Source: Thermus sp. CCB_US3_UF1
Lineage (GTDB): Bacteria > Deinococcota > Deinococci > Deinococcales > Thermaceae
Direction: 5' to 3'
Assembly: GCF_000236585.1 (NCBI RefSeq)
Contig: NC_017278.1
Span: forward strand, 1,736,001-1,800,000
DNA length: 64,000 bases
Below, piece after piece: positions 7,437-15,824 of the stretch. The notes beneath the pieces were generated by a model. The model ran no database searches. It was not told the origin of the DNA and was given only the letters and a program-made list of their open reading frames with translations. Every line of letters starts with the position of its first letter. Positions within the stretch are counted from its first letter, which is position 1. Both the position numbers and the translations under genes were made by a program.

Positions 7437-9554
7437 CTAGCCACCGGAATGGACCAGGTAGCGGAAGCCCAAAGGCGGGATCTCCACCTGGTTCCGGTAG
7501 GTGCGCCCCTCGAGGGGGTCCCGCCAGCCCCCCGGGGGCAGGGGCAGGGGGGTGGCCTCGAGGCCGCTATTGAAGGCCGCTAACACCTCGCCTTCTCCCG
7601 GCTCCCCGCGGAAGAAGGCGAGCAGGTGGCCTTCCCCCAGATACCCCCGGAAGACCGCGCTCCTCAGGGCGGGGAGCTCCCGGCGCAGCCAGGCCAGCCC
7701 TTGGTAAAAGGCCAGGGTCTCCCCGCGGCACCGGTCCCACTGAAAGGGGTACCGTTGGAGGTCGTACGGGGGCTTATCGGGTTTCTCCCCGGTAAAGCCG
7801 CACTCGTCCCCCTGGAAGGTCACCGGGACCCCGGGGAGGGCGTAGAGGAGTGCTGCGGCCAACCGCTGCCGGGCCCGGGCCTCGGAGCTTGGGACGTCCC
7901 CTAGGCCCCCGCCCCCCACCTCGGTGAGGAGCCGGGCGGTGTCGTGGGAGCTGATCAGGTTGAAGCCCATGCCGGCCACGGCCTCGGGGTAGAGGGCGTA
8001 GGTCCGGGAGAGGTCGGCCAAGGCCCGCCTCCCGTTGTAAAGGGCCAGGCTTCCCCCCTTGGCGAAGCGCAACAGGATGTCCCGGCCGATGGCGTAGTTC
8101 ATCAGGGAGTCAAACTCGTCTCCCTGGAGCCAGCTTGTATCGCGCTGCCAGATCTCGCCCACCAGGTAGGCCTCGGGCTTGAGCCCCTTGAGTTCGGTCC
8201 GGAGGGCCTTGAAGAAGCCGTGGGCATCCAGGAGATCCCCGGGCACGTCCACCCGCACGCCGTCAAAGCCGAAGCGCAGCCAGTACTTGGCGACCTCTAG
8301 GAGGTAGCGCCGGACCCCCGGGTTGGCGGTGTTGAGCTTCGGCAGGTTCCCCAGGCCCCACCAGCCCTCGTAGGCCTGGCCGTCCCCCGGCGTGAAGGGC
8401 CAGCGCTTGATGAAGTACCAGTTCCAGTAGGGGGAAGCCGGCCCCCGCCGGACCACGTCCTGGAAGGCCCAGAAGCCCAGGCCGGTGTGGTTGGGTACGA
8501 AGTCAAAGATGACCCGCATTCCCCGGCGGTAGGCCTCCTCCAAAAGTTTCTTCAGGAGGGTCTTGTCGCCGAACTTGGGCGAGACCTCGAGGTGGTCGTG
8601 GGTGTCGTAACCGTGGGCCGAGCCCGAGTCAAAGAGGGGGTTGAAGTAGATCAGGCGCACCCCCAGGGCCTCGAGGTGGGGAAGCTTGGCCAGGACGCCC
8701 CCGAAGTACTGGTGGCAGCAGTGGTGCACGCTGGGCGGGTCGGTCCAGCCCGAGAGGTGGGGTCCCATCTCTCCCGAGCGCTGCCAGACCAGGTTGAACC
8801 GGTACTCATCGGTCTCCAGGGCCTTGGCGTCGTTGCTGGGGTCGCCGTTGAAGAAGCGCTCCGGGAAGATCTGGTAGCCCACCCCTTCCCCTACCCAGGG
8901 CACCTCGGCAAAGGGGTGCGCAGGGGGGGTAAAGGGGCCAAAGACCTCTTCCCGGCCGTCTTGGGTCTGGACCCGGATGCGGTACGCCCCGATCCCAGGC
9001 GCCACCGCCACGCGCCACACCTCGGTTCCCGGGAAAAAGAGCTGGCGGTGCATGGGGAACCGCTCCCCGCCCGCCTCCAGCCAGGCCTTGGCGACCGCCC
9101 CTTCGGCGGCGCTAAAGCGAAGGGAAAGCTTCCCGTCCGCCAGGGAGAGGTAGCGGGCCTCCTTGGGGTCATGGGCGAACTCCAGGGCCACCGGCCCGCC
9201 CGGGGCTACTGGGGCCTGGACCACGATCACCGCGTTCTGGCCGCCGAAGCCGTCGTCCACACAACCTGCGGCCGTGGGGTCCACCATTGGGGTGCCGAAG
9301 GTGGGGTCGTGGCACATGTCCTTGGGCCACTGGCCGTTGATAAAGAACTTGTACTGGTACTCGCCTGGTTCCAGATCCAAGGTTATCGTCCAGGAGCCGT
9401 CCTCCTTCTTCATGGGGGTCTCGCCCCAGCCGTTGAACGAGCCCCTGAGGCTCACTGTCCGCACCTCCAACCCCGGGGGCGGGGTGTAGCGGAAGGTGAC
9501 CGGCACCCCCAAGGCCCAGCCGAGGACCGCTACCAGCGCCAGGATTCGCCGCAT
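7437..9554 (-). CDS. Secreted GH13 alpha-amylase / neopullulanase-type enzyme
   Basis: A 705-residue glycoside hydrolase. The first 17 residues form a signal peptide (MRRILALVAVLGWALG). Next is a CBM48/AMPK-like glycogen-binding domain with SLRGSFNGWGETPM and EYQYKFFINGQW (about residues 20-115). A linker/N-domain and the GH13 barrel from about 230 follow. Catalytic motifs are DFVPNHTG, FDGVRVDVPGD (nucleophile Asp), LVGEIW (acid Glu) and ISSHDTAR (transition-state Asp). It should hydrolyse alpha-glucans outside the cytoplasm and feed sugar uptake. ATG 9554 is supported by AGGAGGG just upstream. A LacI-type operator overlaps the promoter. Confidence 0.92.
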   Translation of the reverse strand: MRRILALVAVLGWALGVPVTFRYTPPPGLEVRTVSLRGSFNGWGETPMKKEDGSWTITLDLEPGEYQYKFFINGQWPKDMCHDPTFGTPMVDPTAAGCVDDGFGGQNAVIVVQAPVAPGGPVALEFAHDPKEARYLSLADGKLSLRFSAAEGAVAKAWLEAGGERFPMHRQLFFPGTEVWRVAVAPGIGAYRIRVQTQDGREEVFGPFTPPAHPFAEVPWVGEGVGYQIFPERFFNGDPSNDAKALETDEYRFNLVWQRSGEMGPHLSGWTDPPSVHHCCHQYFGGVLAKLPHLEALGVRLIYFNPLFDSGSAHGYDTHDHLEVSPKFGDKTLLKKLLEEAYRRGMRVIFDFVPNHTGLGFWAFQDVVRRGPASPYWNWYFIKRWPFTPGDGQAYEGWWGLGNLPKLNTANPGVRRYLLEVAKYWLRFGFDGVRVDVPGDLLDAHGFFKALRTELKGLKPEAYLVGEIWQRDTSWLQGDEFDSLMNYAIGRDILLRFAKGGSLALYNGRRALADLSRTYALYPEAVAGMGFNLISSHDTARLLTEVGGGGLGDVPSSEARARQRLAAALLYALPGVPVTFQGDECGFTGEKPDKPPYDLQRYPFQWDRCRGETLAFYQGLAWLRRELPALRSAVFRGYLGEGHLLAFFRGEPGEGEVLAAFNSGLEATPLPLPPGGWRDPLEGRTYRNQVEIPPLGFRYLVHSGG

Positions 9555-9564
9555 ATTCCCTCCT

Positions 9565-9584
9565 GTAAAAGCGCTTCCATACTA
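9565..9584 (-). promoter_or_regulatory. LacI/GalR-type operator at the amylase promoter
   Basis: On the minus strand ATGGAAGCGCTTTTAC holds the central palindrome AAGCGCTT (9569-9576) typical of LacI/GalR-family operators. It starts within and directly follows a -10-like TAGTAT (9579-9584), so a bound repressor would cover the transcription start. Induction by a maltodextrin or glucoside through a LacI-type repressor is inferred. No lacI-type gene is in the window. Confidence 0.65.
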
Positions 9585-9698
9585 CCCCAAACTGGGGAAA
9601 GCCTCAGCTCAGAGCCGCGAAAAAGCTTGTACACCCCTTCTCCGGAGGAGAGGCCGGTGAAGGGCTAGACGTGCGGGGGGATGTGAACGTGGTGTAGA

Positions 9699-9962
9699 AT
9701 GGCTTATATGGTGAAAAAGGTCCACTCCACCACACTAACGGTTGATGCCCAGGGAAGGGTGCTCCTCCCGAGCCCCTTGCGCCGGGCCTTGGGCCTTAGG
9801 CCGGGGACCCGGTTGGTGGCCTTGGTGGAGGAGGGTCGCCTGGTGCTGGAACCTTGGGAACGGGTGGAGGAAGCGCTTTGGGAGGAGCTTTCCGACATCA
9901 AGGAAAGCCTTACCGAGGAGCTTTTGCGGGAACGGCGCTTGGAGGCCGAGCGGGATGCCTGA
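9699..9962 (+). CDS. vapB: VapB-type antitoxin, AbrB/SpoVT fold
   Basis: An 87-residue protein with a swapped-hairpin DNA-binding domain, STTLTVDAQGRVLLPSPLRRALGLRPGTRL, followed by a charged helical tail that would wrap the toxin. It should neutralise the PIN toxin encoded next door and repress its own promoter. The genes overlap by eight bases (GGATGCCTGA), so translation is coupled. ATG 9699 gives MAYMVKKVHS; ATG 9708 is an alternative start. Confidence 0.85.
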   Translation: MAYMVKKVHSTTLTVDAQGRVLLPSPLRRALGLRPGTRLVALVEEGRLVLEPWERVEEALWEELSDIKESLTEELLRERRLEAERDA

Positions 9963-10341
9963 GGAAAAACTTCTGGACGCTTCCGCCTTGCTCGCCTACC
10001 TGCAAAGGGAGTCCGGCTTCGAGGTGGTGCGCCAGGCCTTGCGTGAGGGGGCGGCCATCAGCGCAGTGAACCTGGCCGAGGTGGTGGGCAAGCTCAAGGG
10101 TAGAGGAAAAGACGCGGACCGGATTGTGGCCAGACTGCTGGCGATGGGCCTCGAGGTGGTGCCCTTCACCTTGGAGGAAGCCCTCGAGGCGGGTGCCCTG
10201 GATCCCTTGACCCGCCCCTTGGGGTTTTCCCTTGGGGACCGGGCCTGCTTGGCCACGGGGAAGGTGCGGGGCTTGGAGATCCTCACCACAGACCGGGCCT
10301 GGAGCCAGATCCCGGGCGTGCGGATACGGGTGGTGCGCTAA
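9955..10341 (+). CDS. vapC: VapC-type PIN-domain toxin
   Basis: A 128-residue PIN ribonuclease. The acidic metal-binding residues are Asp in LLDASALLAYL (residue 8), Glu in AVNLAEVVGKL, Asp in SLGDRACLA and Asp in ILTTDRAW. It is expected to cut tRNA or other RNA when not bound by VapB. Its stop is followed within about 20 bases by the headless sugar permease, so the module marks the edge of a rearrangement. Confidence 0.87.
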   Translation: MPEEKLLDASALLAYLQRESGFEVVRQALREGAAISAVNLAEVVGKLKGRGKDADRIVARLLAMGLEVVPFTLEEALEAGALDPLTRPLGFSLGDRACLATGKVRGLEILTTDRAWSQIPGVRIRVVR

Positions 10342-10359
10342 GCTCAGGGGGCCGGATCA

Positions 10360-11127
10360 AACACCTCCCTCATGACCCAGCTGGAGGCGGCCACGGGAAG
10401 TCTTTTCCCCAAGGCGCCCCAGTGGGGCAACTACCTGGACATCTGGCGCGTCCTGCCCTTCTTTCACTACTTGAAAAACTCCTTCCTGGTCTGCTCCCTG
10501 ACCACGGCCTTCGCCCTGGCCGTGGCCACCTTCGCCGGGTACGCCCTCGCCCGGTTCCGCTTCCCCGGAGCGGAGCTTTTTGGGGGAAGCGTCCTCGTGA
10601 CCCAGGTGATCCCCGGAATCCTCTTCCTGATCCCCATCTACATCATGTACATCTACGTGCAGAACTGGGTCCGCTCCGCTTTGGGCCTCGAGGTGCGCCT
10701 CGTGGGCAGCTACGGGGGGCTTGTCTTCACCTACACCGCCTTCTTCGTTCCCCTGAGCATCTGGATCCTCAGGGGCTTCTTCGCCTCCATTCCCAAGGAG
10801 CTGGAGGAGGCGGCCATGGTGGACGGGGCCACGCCCTTCCAGGCCTTCCACCGGGTGATCCTGCCCCTGGCCCTCCCGGGCCTCGCGGCCACGGCCGTCT
10901 ACATCTTCCTCACCGCCTGGGACGAGCTCCTCTTCGCCCAGGTCCTCACCACCGAGGCCACCGCCACCATTCCCGTGGGCATCCGCAACTTCGTGGGCAA
11001 CTACCAGAACCGCTACGACCTGGTCATGGCCGCCGCCACGGTGGCCACGCTGCCCGTCCTCGTCCTCTTCTTCTTCGCGCAGCGCCAGCTCATCCAAGGC
11101 CTCACCGCCGGGTCGGTGAAGGGCTAG
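10360..11127 (+). pseudogene. Sugar ABC transporter permease (MalG type), 5'-truncated
   Basis: The frame encodes about 251 residues of a carbohydrate ABC permease of the MalG class, with the ATPase-contact loop EEAAMVDGATPFQAFHRVI and about five membrane segments. The first membrane segment and about 35 residues are missing. Coding similarity begins near 10360 (TSLMTQLEAATG) directly behind vapC. An ATG at 10372 could allow a short product, but its insertion in the membrane is doubtful. The partner MalF, the binding protein and the ATPase are absent. The beta-glycosidase follows 21 bp downstream, so this was a glucoside-uptake operon. Confidence 0.8.
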
Positions 11128-11148
11128 GCGTTGGGAGGAGGAACGCGC

Positions 11149-12257
11149 ATGGCCGAGAACGCCGAAAAGTTTCTGTGGGGGGTAGCCACCAGCGCCTACC
11201 AGATCGAGGGGGCCACCCAGGAGGACGGGCGGGGGCCTTCCATCTGGGACACCTTCGCCCGCCGCCCGGGGGCCATCCGGGACGGAAGCACAGGGGAGCC
11301 CGCCTGCGACCACTACCACCGCTACGAGGAGGACATTGCCCTTATGCAATCCCTCGGGGTGGGGGTCTATCGCTTCTCCGTGGCCTGGCCTCGGATCCTC
11401 CCCGAGGGCCGGGGGCGGATCAACCCCAAGGGCCTCGCCTTTTACGACCGCCTGGTGGACCGGCTTCTCGCGGCGGGGATCACGCCCTTCCTCACCCTCT
11501 ACCACTGGGACCTGCCCCAGGCGTCGAGGACCGGGGCGGTTGGCGGAGCCGGGAGACCGCCTTCGCCTTCGCCGAGTACGCCGAGGCGGTGGCCCGGGCC
11601 CTCGCCGACCGGGTGCCCTTCCTCGCCACCCTGAACGAGCCCTGGTGCTCGGCCTTCCTCGGGCACTGGACGGGGGAACACGCCCCCGGCCTCAGGAACC
11701 TGGAGGCGGCCCTTCGCGCCGCCCACCACCTCCTCCTGGGGCACGGCCTCGCCGTGGAGGCCTTGAGGGCCGCGGGGGCGAAGCGGGTGGGGATCGTCCT
11801 CAACTTCGCCCCGGTGTACGGCGAGGACCCCGAGGCGGTGGACGTGGCTGACCGCTACCACAACCGCTACTTCCTGGACCCCATCCTGGGCAGGGGGTAT
11901 CCCGAAAGCCCCTTTCAAGACCCCCCGCCCACTCCCAACCTCTCCCGTGACCTGGAGCTCGTCGCAAGGCCCCTGGACTTCCTAGGGGTGAACTACTACG
12001 CCCCCGTCCGCGTGGCCCCGGGGACGGGGCCTTTGCCCGTGCGCTACCTTCCCCCGGAGGGGCCGGTCACGGCCATGGGGTGGGAGGTCTACCCCGAGGG
12101 GCTTTACCACCTCTTGAAGCACCTCGGCCGGGAGGTGCCCTGGCCCCTTTACATCACGGAAAACGGGGCCGCCTACCCCGACCTCTGGACGGGAGAGGCC
12201 GTCGTGGAGGACCCCGAGCGGGTGGCCTACCTCGAGGCCCACGTGGAGGCCGCCTGG
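11149..12257 (+). pseudogene. GH1 beta-glycosidase, frameshifted and 3'-truncated
   Basis: From ATG 11149 (RBS GGGAGGAGG) the frame reads [20 protein letters not shown] and continues to YHWDLPQA. A one-base loss near 11523 then shifts the frame, which resumes as [20 protein letters not shown] and includes the acid/base [14 protein letters not shown]. The nucleophile region LYITENGAAYPD is intact. After EAHVEAAWRA near 12257 the normal C-terminus is missing and helicase sequence follows in frame. Thermus GH1 enzymes cleave beta-glucosides and galactosides in the cytoplasm. This copy cannot make a full enzyme. Confidence 0.9.
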
Positions 12258-12414
12258 CGGGCCCTCTTCACCCTTTACGCCACCGCCACCCCCTTTGACC
12301 GGCCCTGGGAGGCCCGTTACCTCCTGGAGCCCACGGGCTTCGTCCCTTACCGCCTCTTCACCCGTTTCATGCGCCAGTTCGCCGTCTACACCCGGGAGCG
12401 GTACCGGGGAGGGA

Positions 12415-13672
12415 GGTCGTGTCAAGAGTTATGTGTAAGAGTCTGTGTACGGGGGGCATACCGCTCCTGAAGCATCTTCTCCAGCACCTCCTTCACCTCC
12501 GAGAACCCCTTTAGTTTCCGTTCTGCCCACCTCCCTTCCTGCCTCTCCGACTCCAGGTAAAGAAGCTTGTACACCGCCTCTTCCTTAGGAAACTTGTGGT
12601 CCCGCACCTTCGTCCCCCGCCGCACTTCCCGGATAAACCGCTCCATCAGGTTGGTGCTCCGCAGGTACGGCCAAAGCACCTTGGGGTACCCGTAGAACCG
12701 CAGGAAGGCCCCCGAATCCTGTACCCAAAGCCCCACCACCCCCGGGTACCGCGAACCCCAGGCGGCCTTCACCTCCTCCAAGGCCCCAAGAGCTTCTTCC
12801 CGGCTCTCCGCCCCGTACACCCGCCTCAGGTCCTCCGCCAGCAGGCCCCGGTCCCGCGCCCGCACCTGGGACAGGCTCCACCGCACCCCGTGCACCACGC
12901 ACCGCTGCCATTCCGCCTGAGGGTAGACCCTGCGGATCGCTTCAGGAAGCCCGGGCAGCCCGTCGGTGATGAAGAGCAATACCCGCCGCAGGCCCCGCTG
13001 CCAAAGCTCCCCCAGGACCCCCTCCCATCCCAGGGCGCTCTCCGTGGGCAACAGCCAAAACCCCAGGACCCGCCTCTCCCCATTAGGGGCGATGCCCAGG
13101 GCCACATACACGCTTTCCCGTACGATCCCTTCTCCTTCCCTGAAGACCTTTAGGGAAAGCCCGTCCAGGTAGACGAAGGCCATCTCCTCGGGCAAAGGCC
13201 GGGTGCGGAAGGCTCCTGCCGCCTCCAGGACCTCGTCCGTCAGGGCGCTCAGGGTCTCGTGGGAGTAGCGGTGGCCTAAGAGCAGGCTCAGTATCTCGGC
13301 CGCCTTGCGCTGACTGACCCCGGCGGCGTAAAGGGCTACCGCCACTTCCCCCACGTCCACCAGGCGGCGGACGTAGGGCTTAAGGAAAGCCGGGTAATAC
13401 CGAGATTCCCGATCCCTAGGGACCTTCAGGTCCACCTGGCCGAAGGTGGTCTCCAGCTTGCGGGGGTAGTAGCCGTTCCTGCGGCCTCCGTGCACCTGCA
13501 AGAAGGCCGTCCGGTCCAGCTCCAGAACCGTCTGCAGAACCTCGGCTACTGTCTCCCGCACCGCTTCCCTCAGCAAGATCCGCAAGGTATCCTGGTCCAC
13601 GGGGCACCTCCTCGTGCTAAGGTGTGCCCCCCTATTAAACACGGACCCTTACACATAAATCCTTACACGACC
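12415..13672 (-). mobile_element. IS256-family element, copy 2, intact
   Basis: This 1258-bp element has imperfect terminal repeats of about 35 bp (GGTCGTGTCAAGAG at the left, GGTCGTGTAAGGAT as reverse complement at the right). It is flanked by the 8-bp direct repeat GGGAGGGA (12407-12414 and 13673-13680). Removing it and one repeat restores a continuous helicase frame, which proves the insertion point. It is the reference for judging the damage in copies 1 and 3. Confidence 0.96.
12422..13600 (-). CDS. IS256-family transposase (copy 2)
   Basis: Full-length 392-residue transposase, identical in protein sequence to copy 1. The GTG start at 13600 is preferred because GAGGAG precedes it; an upstream ATG at 13642 would add 14 residues that overlap the terminal-repeat region. 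The DDE triad lies in AFVYLDGLSLK, FITDGLPGLP and STNLMERFIREV. This copy is the likely active source of transposase in the window. Confidence 0.94.
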   Translation of the reverse strand: MDQDTLRILLREAVRETVAEVLQTVLELDRTAFLQVHGGRRNGYYPRKLETTFGQVDLKVPRDRESRYYPAFLKPYVRRLVDVGEVAVALYAAGVSQRKAAEILSLLLGHRYSHETLSALTDEVLEAAGAFRTRPLPEEMAFVYLDGLSLKVFREGEGIVRESVYVALGIAPNGERRVLGFWLLPTESALGWEGVLGELWQRGLRRVLLFITDGLPGLPEAIRRVYPQAEWQRCVVHGVRWSLSQVRARDRGLLAEDLRRVYGAESREEALGALEEVKAAWGSRYPGVVGLWVQDSGAFLRFYGYPKVLWPYLRSTNLMERFIREVRRGTKVRDHKFPKEEAVYKLLYLESERQEGRWAERKLKGFSEVKEVLEKMLQERYAPRTQTLTHNS

Positions 13673-14717
13673 GGGAGGGAGGGAGTTCTACTTCGCGGGG
13701 GGGATTGAGGACCTAGCCCGCTTCCACGGGTACCTCCGGGACCGCAACCTCCTCACCAAGCGCCTCTTCCGCCCCCCAGAGGGCCTGGTGGCCTACGAGG
13801 TCCCCCTCCTGGAGGTCCCCGAGGAGGCGAAGGCCCTCCTGGCGGAGGTGCGGAGGCGGCTCAAGGCGGCGGCCTACCGGGCCCCCCAGGAGGAGCGGGG
13901 GATCGTCATGGCCCAGCGCACCCTCCTCTCCCGGGCCATCCTGGAGAGGATCAAGCTGAGGGCGGCCCTTCCCCTGGTGGCCGGCCTCCTGGAGGAGGGG
14001 TGGCACGTCCTGCTCTTCGTCCAGTACCGCTCGGACAAGACCCTGGACCTCACGAGCCCCGAGGCGGTGGAGGCCTTCCTCCAGGACGCCGAGGAGAGGG
14101 GGCTCAAGGGGGCCCTCCACCGCCACCTGGCCCCGGCCCTGAAGGGCCTCGGGCTCACCCTCCCCTCCCCCGTGGCGATGGTCCGGGAGGCCTTCGGAGG
14201 GCTGGGAGAGGACCTCGCCTTCTACACCGGGGCGGAGACGGGAAGCGCCCTCAGGAGGACCAAGGCGGCCTGGGACGAGGGGAGGGTGCGCCTCCTCCTG
14301 GCCACCGCGGGCAAGGGGGGTGTGGGCCTCTCCTTCCACGACACCACGGGGAAGAGACCTACGGCCCAGATCGTCCTCACCCTGCCCTGGACGGCCACGG
14401 GGCTGGACCAGGTCCTGGGCCGGGTGGTGCGCCTTGGAATGAAGAGCCCCGTGCGGATCCTCTTCCCTGCGGCCCCGGTGCCCTTTGAGCAGCAGCTTGC
14501 GGCCACGGTGGCCCAGAGCCTGAGGACCCTGGGGTACGCGGTGCGAGGGGGCGAGGGGGTGGTGCCGGAGCGGGTGGTGGAGGCCTTCCTCTACGACCTG
14601 GCGGCGGTGGACCTGATGGGCTTCCTCAGGCTTTTAGAGGCGGAGGAAAGCCTGTCCAAGGCCCCCCGGGAGGAGGAGGCCTCTTCCCTGGAGGTGCCGC
14701 TTCCGCCCTCGGGGTGA

Positions 14718-15090
14718 AGGGGAGCCTAAAACTGTAGGGTGAAGGGGGTCCCGGAGGCCTCCAGGGAGTAGACCCCTTCCCTTCGGGGGTGCCCTTTCCA
14801 GCTCTTTTGGTGGGGGGCCCGGGCTCAAGCTACCCGGCCCAGAGCCGTGGGCACCAGGTCCCTCCCACCACCACAAACTGAGGGGATACGCCCAAACCCC
14901 CACGCCAAAGCGGCTCAGGAATCCTCCCGCCGTTTTCCCGAGACTCCGTTCCCCCTCCGCCCATCTGCGCCCTTCCAAGGTAGTGTTACCCCCCACCCCC
15001 ATGGGTAGGGCCGGTCCACCCGGGCCTCAGGGGAGGGTCAGCCTTGCGGGAAACAAGCTTAGCGATAAGACCAAGCCCTCTTCGCACCGG
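14718..15090. other. Intergenic stretch without a recognised gene
   Basis: About 370 bp between the helicase end and the half-size MFS gene. No convincing frame, RNA or repeat is seen. A minus-strand open frame across 14634-15002 has the Pro/Gly/Arg composition of a GC-rich shadow, except for a short AYPLSLWWWEGPG piece that I cannot assign. Confidence 0.5.
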
Positions 15091-15624
15091 CTAGGAGGCT
15101 CTCCCCATGGCCTCTACCTCCTCCAGGCGCCTGGGATGGAGCGGGCCAAGGGCGAAGAGGTAGAAGGCCAGGAAGGAGGCCAGGGCCACCCGCAAGGGCA
15201 GGGTCACGCCGATCCCCCCCAGGACCCCCGAGAGGGTTCCCCCTAAGGCGCCCGCCCCGTAGATCAGGGCCCGCAGGGCGGCCAGGCTCCCCGCCAGGGC
15301 CTCCTCGGGCAGCAACCACCCCCGCACGGCCCGCAGGTGGACGCCCGTGACCCCGACGGCAAACCCATAGAGCAGGCCCCCCGCGAGGAAAGGAGGGAAC
15401 GGAAGGGCCAGGAGGAGGAGGGCCCTCACCGGGTCTCCCCGGTCCAGCCGGGGGCTCAGGAGGAGCAAAGGGCCTAGGGTGAAGTACCCGAGGGCAGCGA
15501 AGAGGCCTACCCAGAAGGCCTCCCCCGTGCGGGCCACCTCCAGGCTCAAGGCGCTGAAGCCCAGGGCGGCCCCCAGGTCGCCCAGGGCCTCGGAAAGAAA
15601 GGCCAGTTTCCAGACCGGGTTCAA
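15091..15624 (-). CDS. Half-size MFS-like membrane protein
   Basis: About 178 residues with roughly six hydrophobic segments, including LWVGLFAALGYFTLGP-like, PPFLAGGLLYGFAVGVTGV, YGAGALGGTLSGVLGGIGV and ASFLAFYLFALG. It resembles part of an MFS exporter but is half the usual 400 residues. A TTG at 15624 (LNPVWKLAFLSEALG) sits five bases after the stop of the small ORF and right behind TAGAGG, so it is the likely start, translationally coupled. It is either a degenerate transporter or a half-transporter working with the 12-TM protein encoded just upstream. Confidence 0.6.
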   Translation of the reverse strand: MNPVWKLAFLSEALGDLGAALGFSALSLEVARTGEAFWVGLFAALGYFTLGPLLLLSPRLDRGDPVRALLLLALPFPPFLAGGLLYGFAVGVTGVHLRAVRGWLLPEEALAGSLAALRALIYGAGALGGTLSGVLGGIGVTLPLRVALASFLAFYLFALGPLHPRRLEEVEAMGRAS

Positions 15625-15628
15625 GCCT

Positions 15629-15757
15629 CTAGAGCGAACCCTTCCACCATCCAGATGACCCCACCTGTAATGGAGCAGGCATGGCAAAGGGGCGCACGTA
15701 CACCCGCCGCGTCCGGCCGCCGACCCTGACCTCTTGCACCTCCTTGAGCATCGCCAT
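15629..15757 (-). CDS. Small ORF, candidate peptide precursor of the radical SAM operon
   Basis: A 42-codon frame begins MAMLKEVQEVRVGG, continues TRRVYVRPFAMPAPLQ and ends VGSSGWWKGSL. It lies in the same direction as the radical SAM and MFS genes, between the two transporters, and is preceded by the same 32-bp leader that precedes the radical SAM gene (AAGGGGGTGA as ribosome site). A second Met at codon 3 gives better spacing. The basic beta-strand-prone N-terminus would fit a leader bound by an RRE. The Gly/Ser/Trp/Lys tail would fit a core, and Trp-Lys crosslinking by radical SAM enzymes is known from streptide. The role is inferred from context; no homolog is recognised. Confidence 0.5.
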   Translation of the reverse strand: MAMLKEVQEVRVGGRTRRVYVRPFAMPAPLQVGSSGWWKGSL

Positions 15758-15758
15758 T

Positions 15759-15790
15759 CACCCCCTTACGGGTTAGCCCCAGAGTAGCAG
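15759..15790 (-). repeat. Duplicated leader, copy A (before the small ORF)
   Basis: On the minus strand this 32-bp stretch runs from CTGCTACTCTGGGGC to AAGGGGGTG. It matches the copy at 18496-18527 in 31 of 32 positions. It contains a TGCTACYCT box (extended -10-like) and a purine-rich ribosome site. Shared control of the small ORF and the radical SAM gene is inferred. Confidence 0.85.
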
Positions 15791-15824
15791 CAGGGGAATA
15801 CCGCCCGTGGAGCCCAGGAGGGCC

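Larger units (their letters stand above)
12258..14717 (+). pseudogene. SF2 helicase (strawberry-notch-like), headless and interrupted by IS256
   Basis: The first part, 12258-12414, reads ATATPFDRPWEARYLLEP (motif III-like) to YTRERYRGG. After the IS (12415-13672) and its duplicated 8 bp, the same frame goes on as REFYFAGGIEDLARFHGYLR and runs to 14717. C-terminal motifs are ATAGKGGVGLSFHD (motif V-like) and TGLDQVLGRVVRLG (motif VI-like). Such large helicases are common on plasmids and phages. The ATP-binding half is lost at the junction with the beta-glycosidase. The 3' part alone could still encode about 340 residues. Confidence 0.82.

Noticed and set aside
10422-12470. 682-codon frame across the permease and beta-glycosidase
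   Set aside because: Its first half is a shadow of the permease. Its second half is the shifted beta-glycosidase frame plus the helicase start and is described there.
14634-15002. 122-codon minus-strand frame after the helicase
   Set aside because: Mostly Gly/Pro/Arg shadow and overlaps the helicase end; no supporting motif.
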